In this document: piece by piece, positions 6,144-6,272 of the stretch
How the letters are laid out: each line of letters opens with the position of its first letter
Position numbering within the stretch: position 1 is the first letter of the stretch
Notes under the pieces: generated by a model
What the model saw: only the letters and a program-made list of their open reading frames with translations
The model's database searches: none
Told to the model about the DNA's origin: nothing
Translations under genes and position numbers: made by a program
DNA from: JBBRLG01 sp038231495
Lineage (GTDB): Bacteria > Planctomycetota > Planctomycetia > Gemmatales > Gemmataceae
Direction: 5' to 3'
DNA length: 6,272 nt
Assembly (NCBI GenBank): GCA_038231495.1
Contig: JBBRLG010000445.1
Span: 1 to 6,272 of the forward strand

Positions 6144-6196
6144 GGCGTCTTTCCTGTCGTAGCTTGAGCTACCAAACAACGGAAGGAAAGAACGCC
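6144..6196 (+). promoter_or_regulatory. Leader hairpin enclosing the ribosome binding site of the gene at 6199
   Basis: The Shine-Dalgarno-like AAGGAAAG (6183-6190) is 8 bases before the ATG at 6199. It is complementary to CTTTCCT (6149-6155), and GGCGT (6144-6148) continues the helix with ACGCC (6192-6196), skipping one bulged A at 6191. This gives 12 bp closing two bases before the start codon. Inside lies a second small hairpin, GTAGC (6159-6163) with GCTAC (6168-6172) and a TTGA loop. As drawn, the ribosome binding site would be masked. The pairing is seen directly; a regulatory role is inferred. Confidence 0.5.
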
Positions 6197-6198
6197 AC

Positions 6199-6272
6199 AT
6201 GAACTACTCTATGTATTTGACGCTCGTGCTGGCAACGCTGCCCTCTGCCCCGGCCGACAACGACGCGGCCGC
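6199..6272 (+). CDS. Start of a probably exported protein (partial)
   Basis: The frame opens with ATG at 6199 and runs off the window after 24 codons. It reads MNYSMYLTLVLATLPSAPAD, then Asn, Asp and alanines. The hydrophobic segment (about residues 6-14) followed by a PSAPA region resembles a short signal peptide with possible cleavage after Ala19, though it lacks a basic start. A good Shine-Dalgarno motif (AAGGAAAG) precedes it at 8 bases, inside a hairpin. I do not recognise the protein. Confidence 0.65.
   Translation, partial: MNYSMYLTLVLATLPSAPADNDAA

Overview
The window is GC-rich bacterial DNA, most likely from a planctomycete, possibly Pirellulales-like. I base this on the style of the CarB protein (opening MPRRTDIKKILLIGSGPIVIG), on secreted proteins with no recognisable family, and on weak Shine-Dalgarno use at carB. 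This placement comes from recall of family style, not from a search.

Layout. Positions 1-241 may hold the last codons of a plus-strand gene, followed by two tandem hairpins and a T-rich tract that looks like a plus-strand terminator. Two minus-strand genes follow (242-1153 and 1352-2254). They encode paralogous secreted proteins of about 300 residues and unknown function, separated by a hairpin that probably ends the 1352-2254 transcript. A divergent intergenic region (2255-2586) holds a large palindrome. carB, the large subunit of carbamoyl phosphate synthetase, fills 2587-6033 on the plus strand and has an intrinsic terminator at 6069-6088. The window ends inside a new plus-strand gene starting at 6199, which probably encodes an exported protein. 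Its ribosome binding site lies within a predicted hairpin.

The most striking feature is a set of three palindromes with the same design: a tandem array of a 7-8 bp unit, a short spacer, then the reverse complement of the array. One is intergenic (2302-2419). The other two lie inside carB and are translated in frame. The first (4291-4377) adds 29 residues to the linker between the two synthetase halves. The second (5232-5315) adds about 25 net residues in a hairpin turn just before the metal-binding Glu and Asn of the second ATP-grasp site. Both carB elements are free of stop codons in all six frames, and both sit where an enzyme could plausibly tolerate extra peptide. They resemble in concept the in-frame palindromic elements of Rickettsia and the short tandem heptanucleotide repeats of cyanobacteria, but their sequences appear unrelated.

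Biologically, carB supplies carbamoyl phosphate for pyrimidine and arginine synthesis. No carA or other pathway gene is in view. The secreted pair appears functionally independent of carB.
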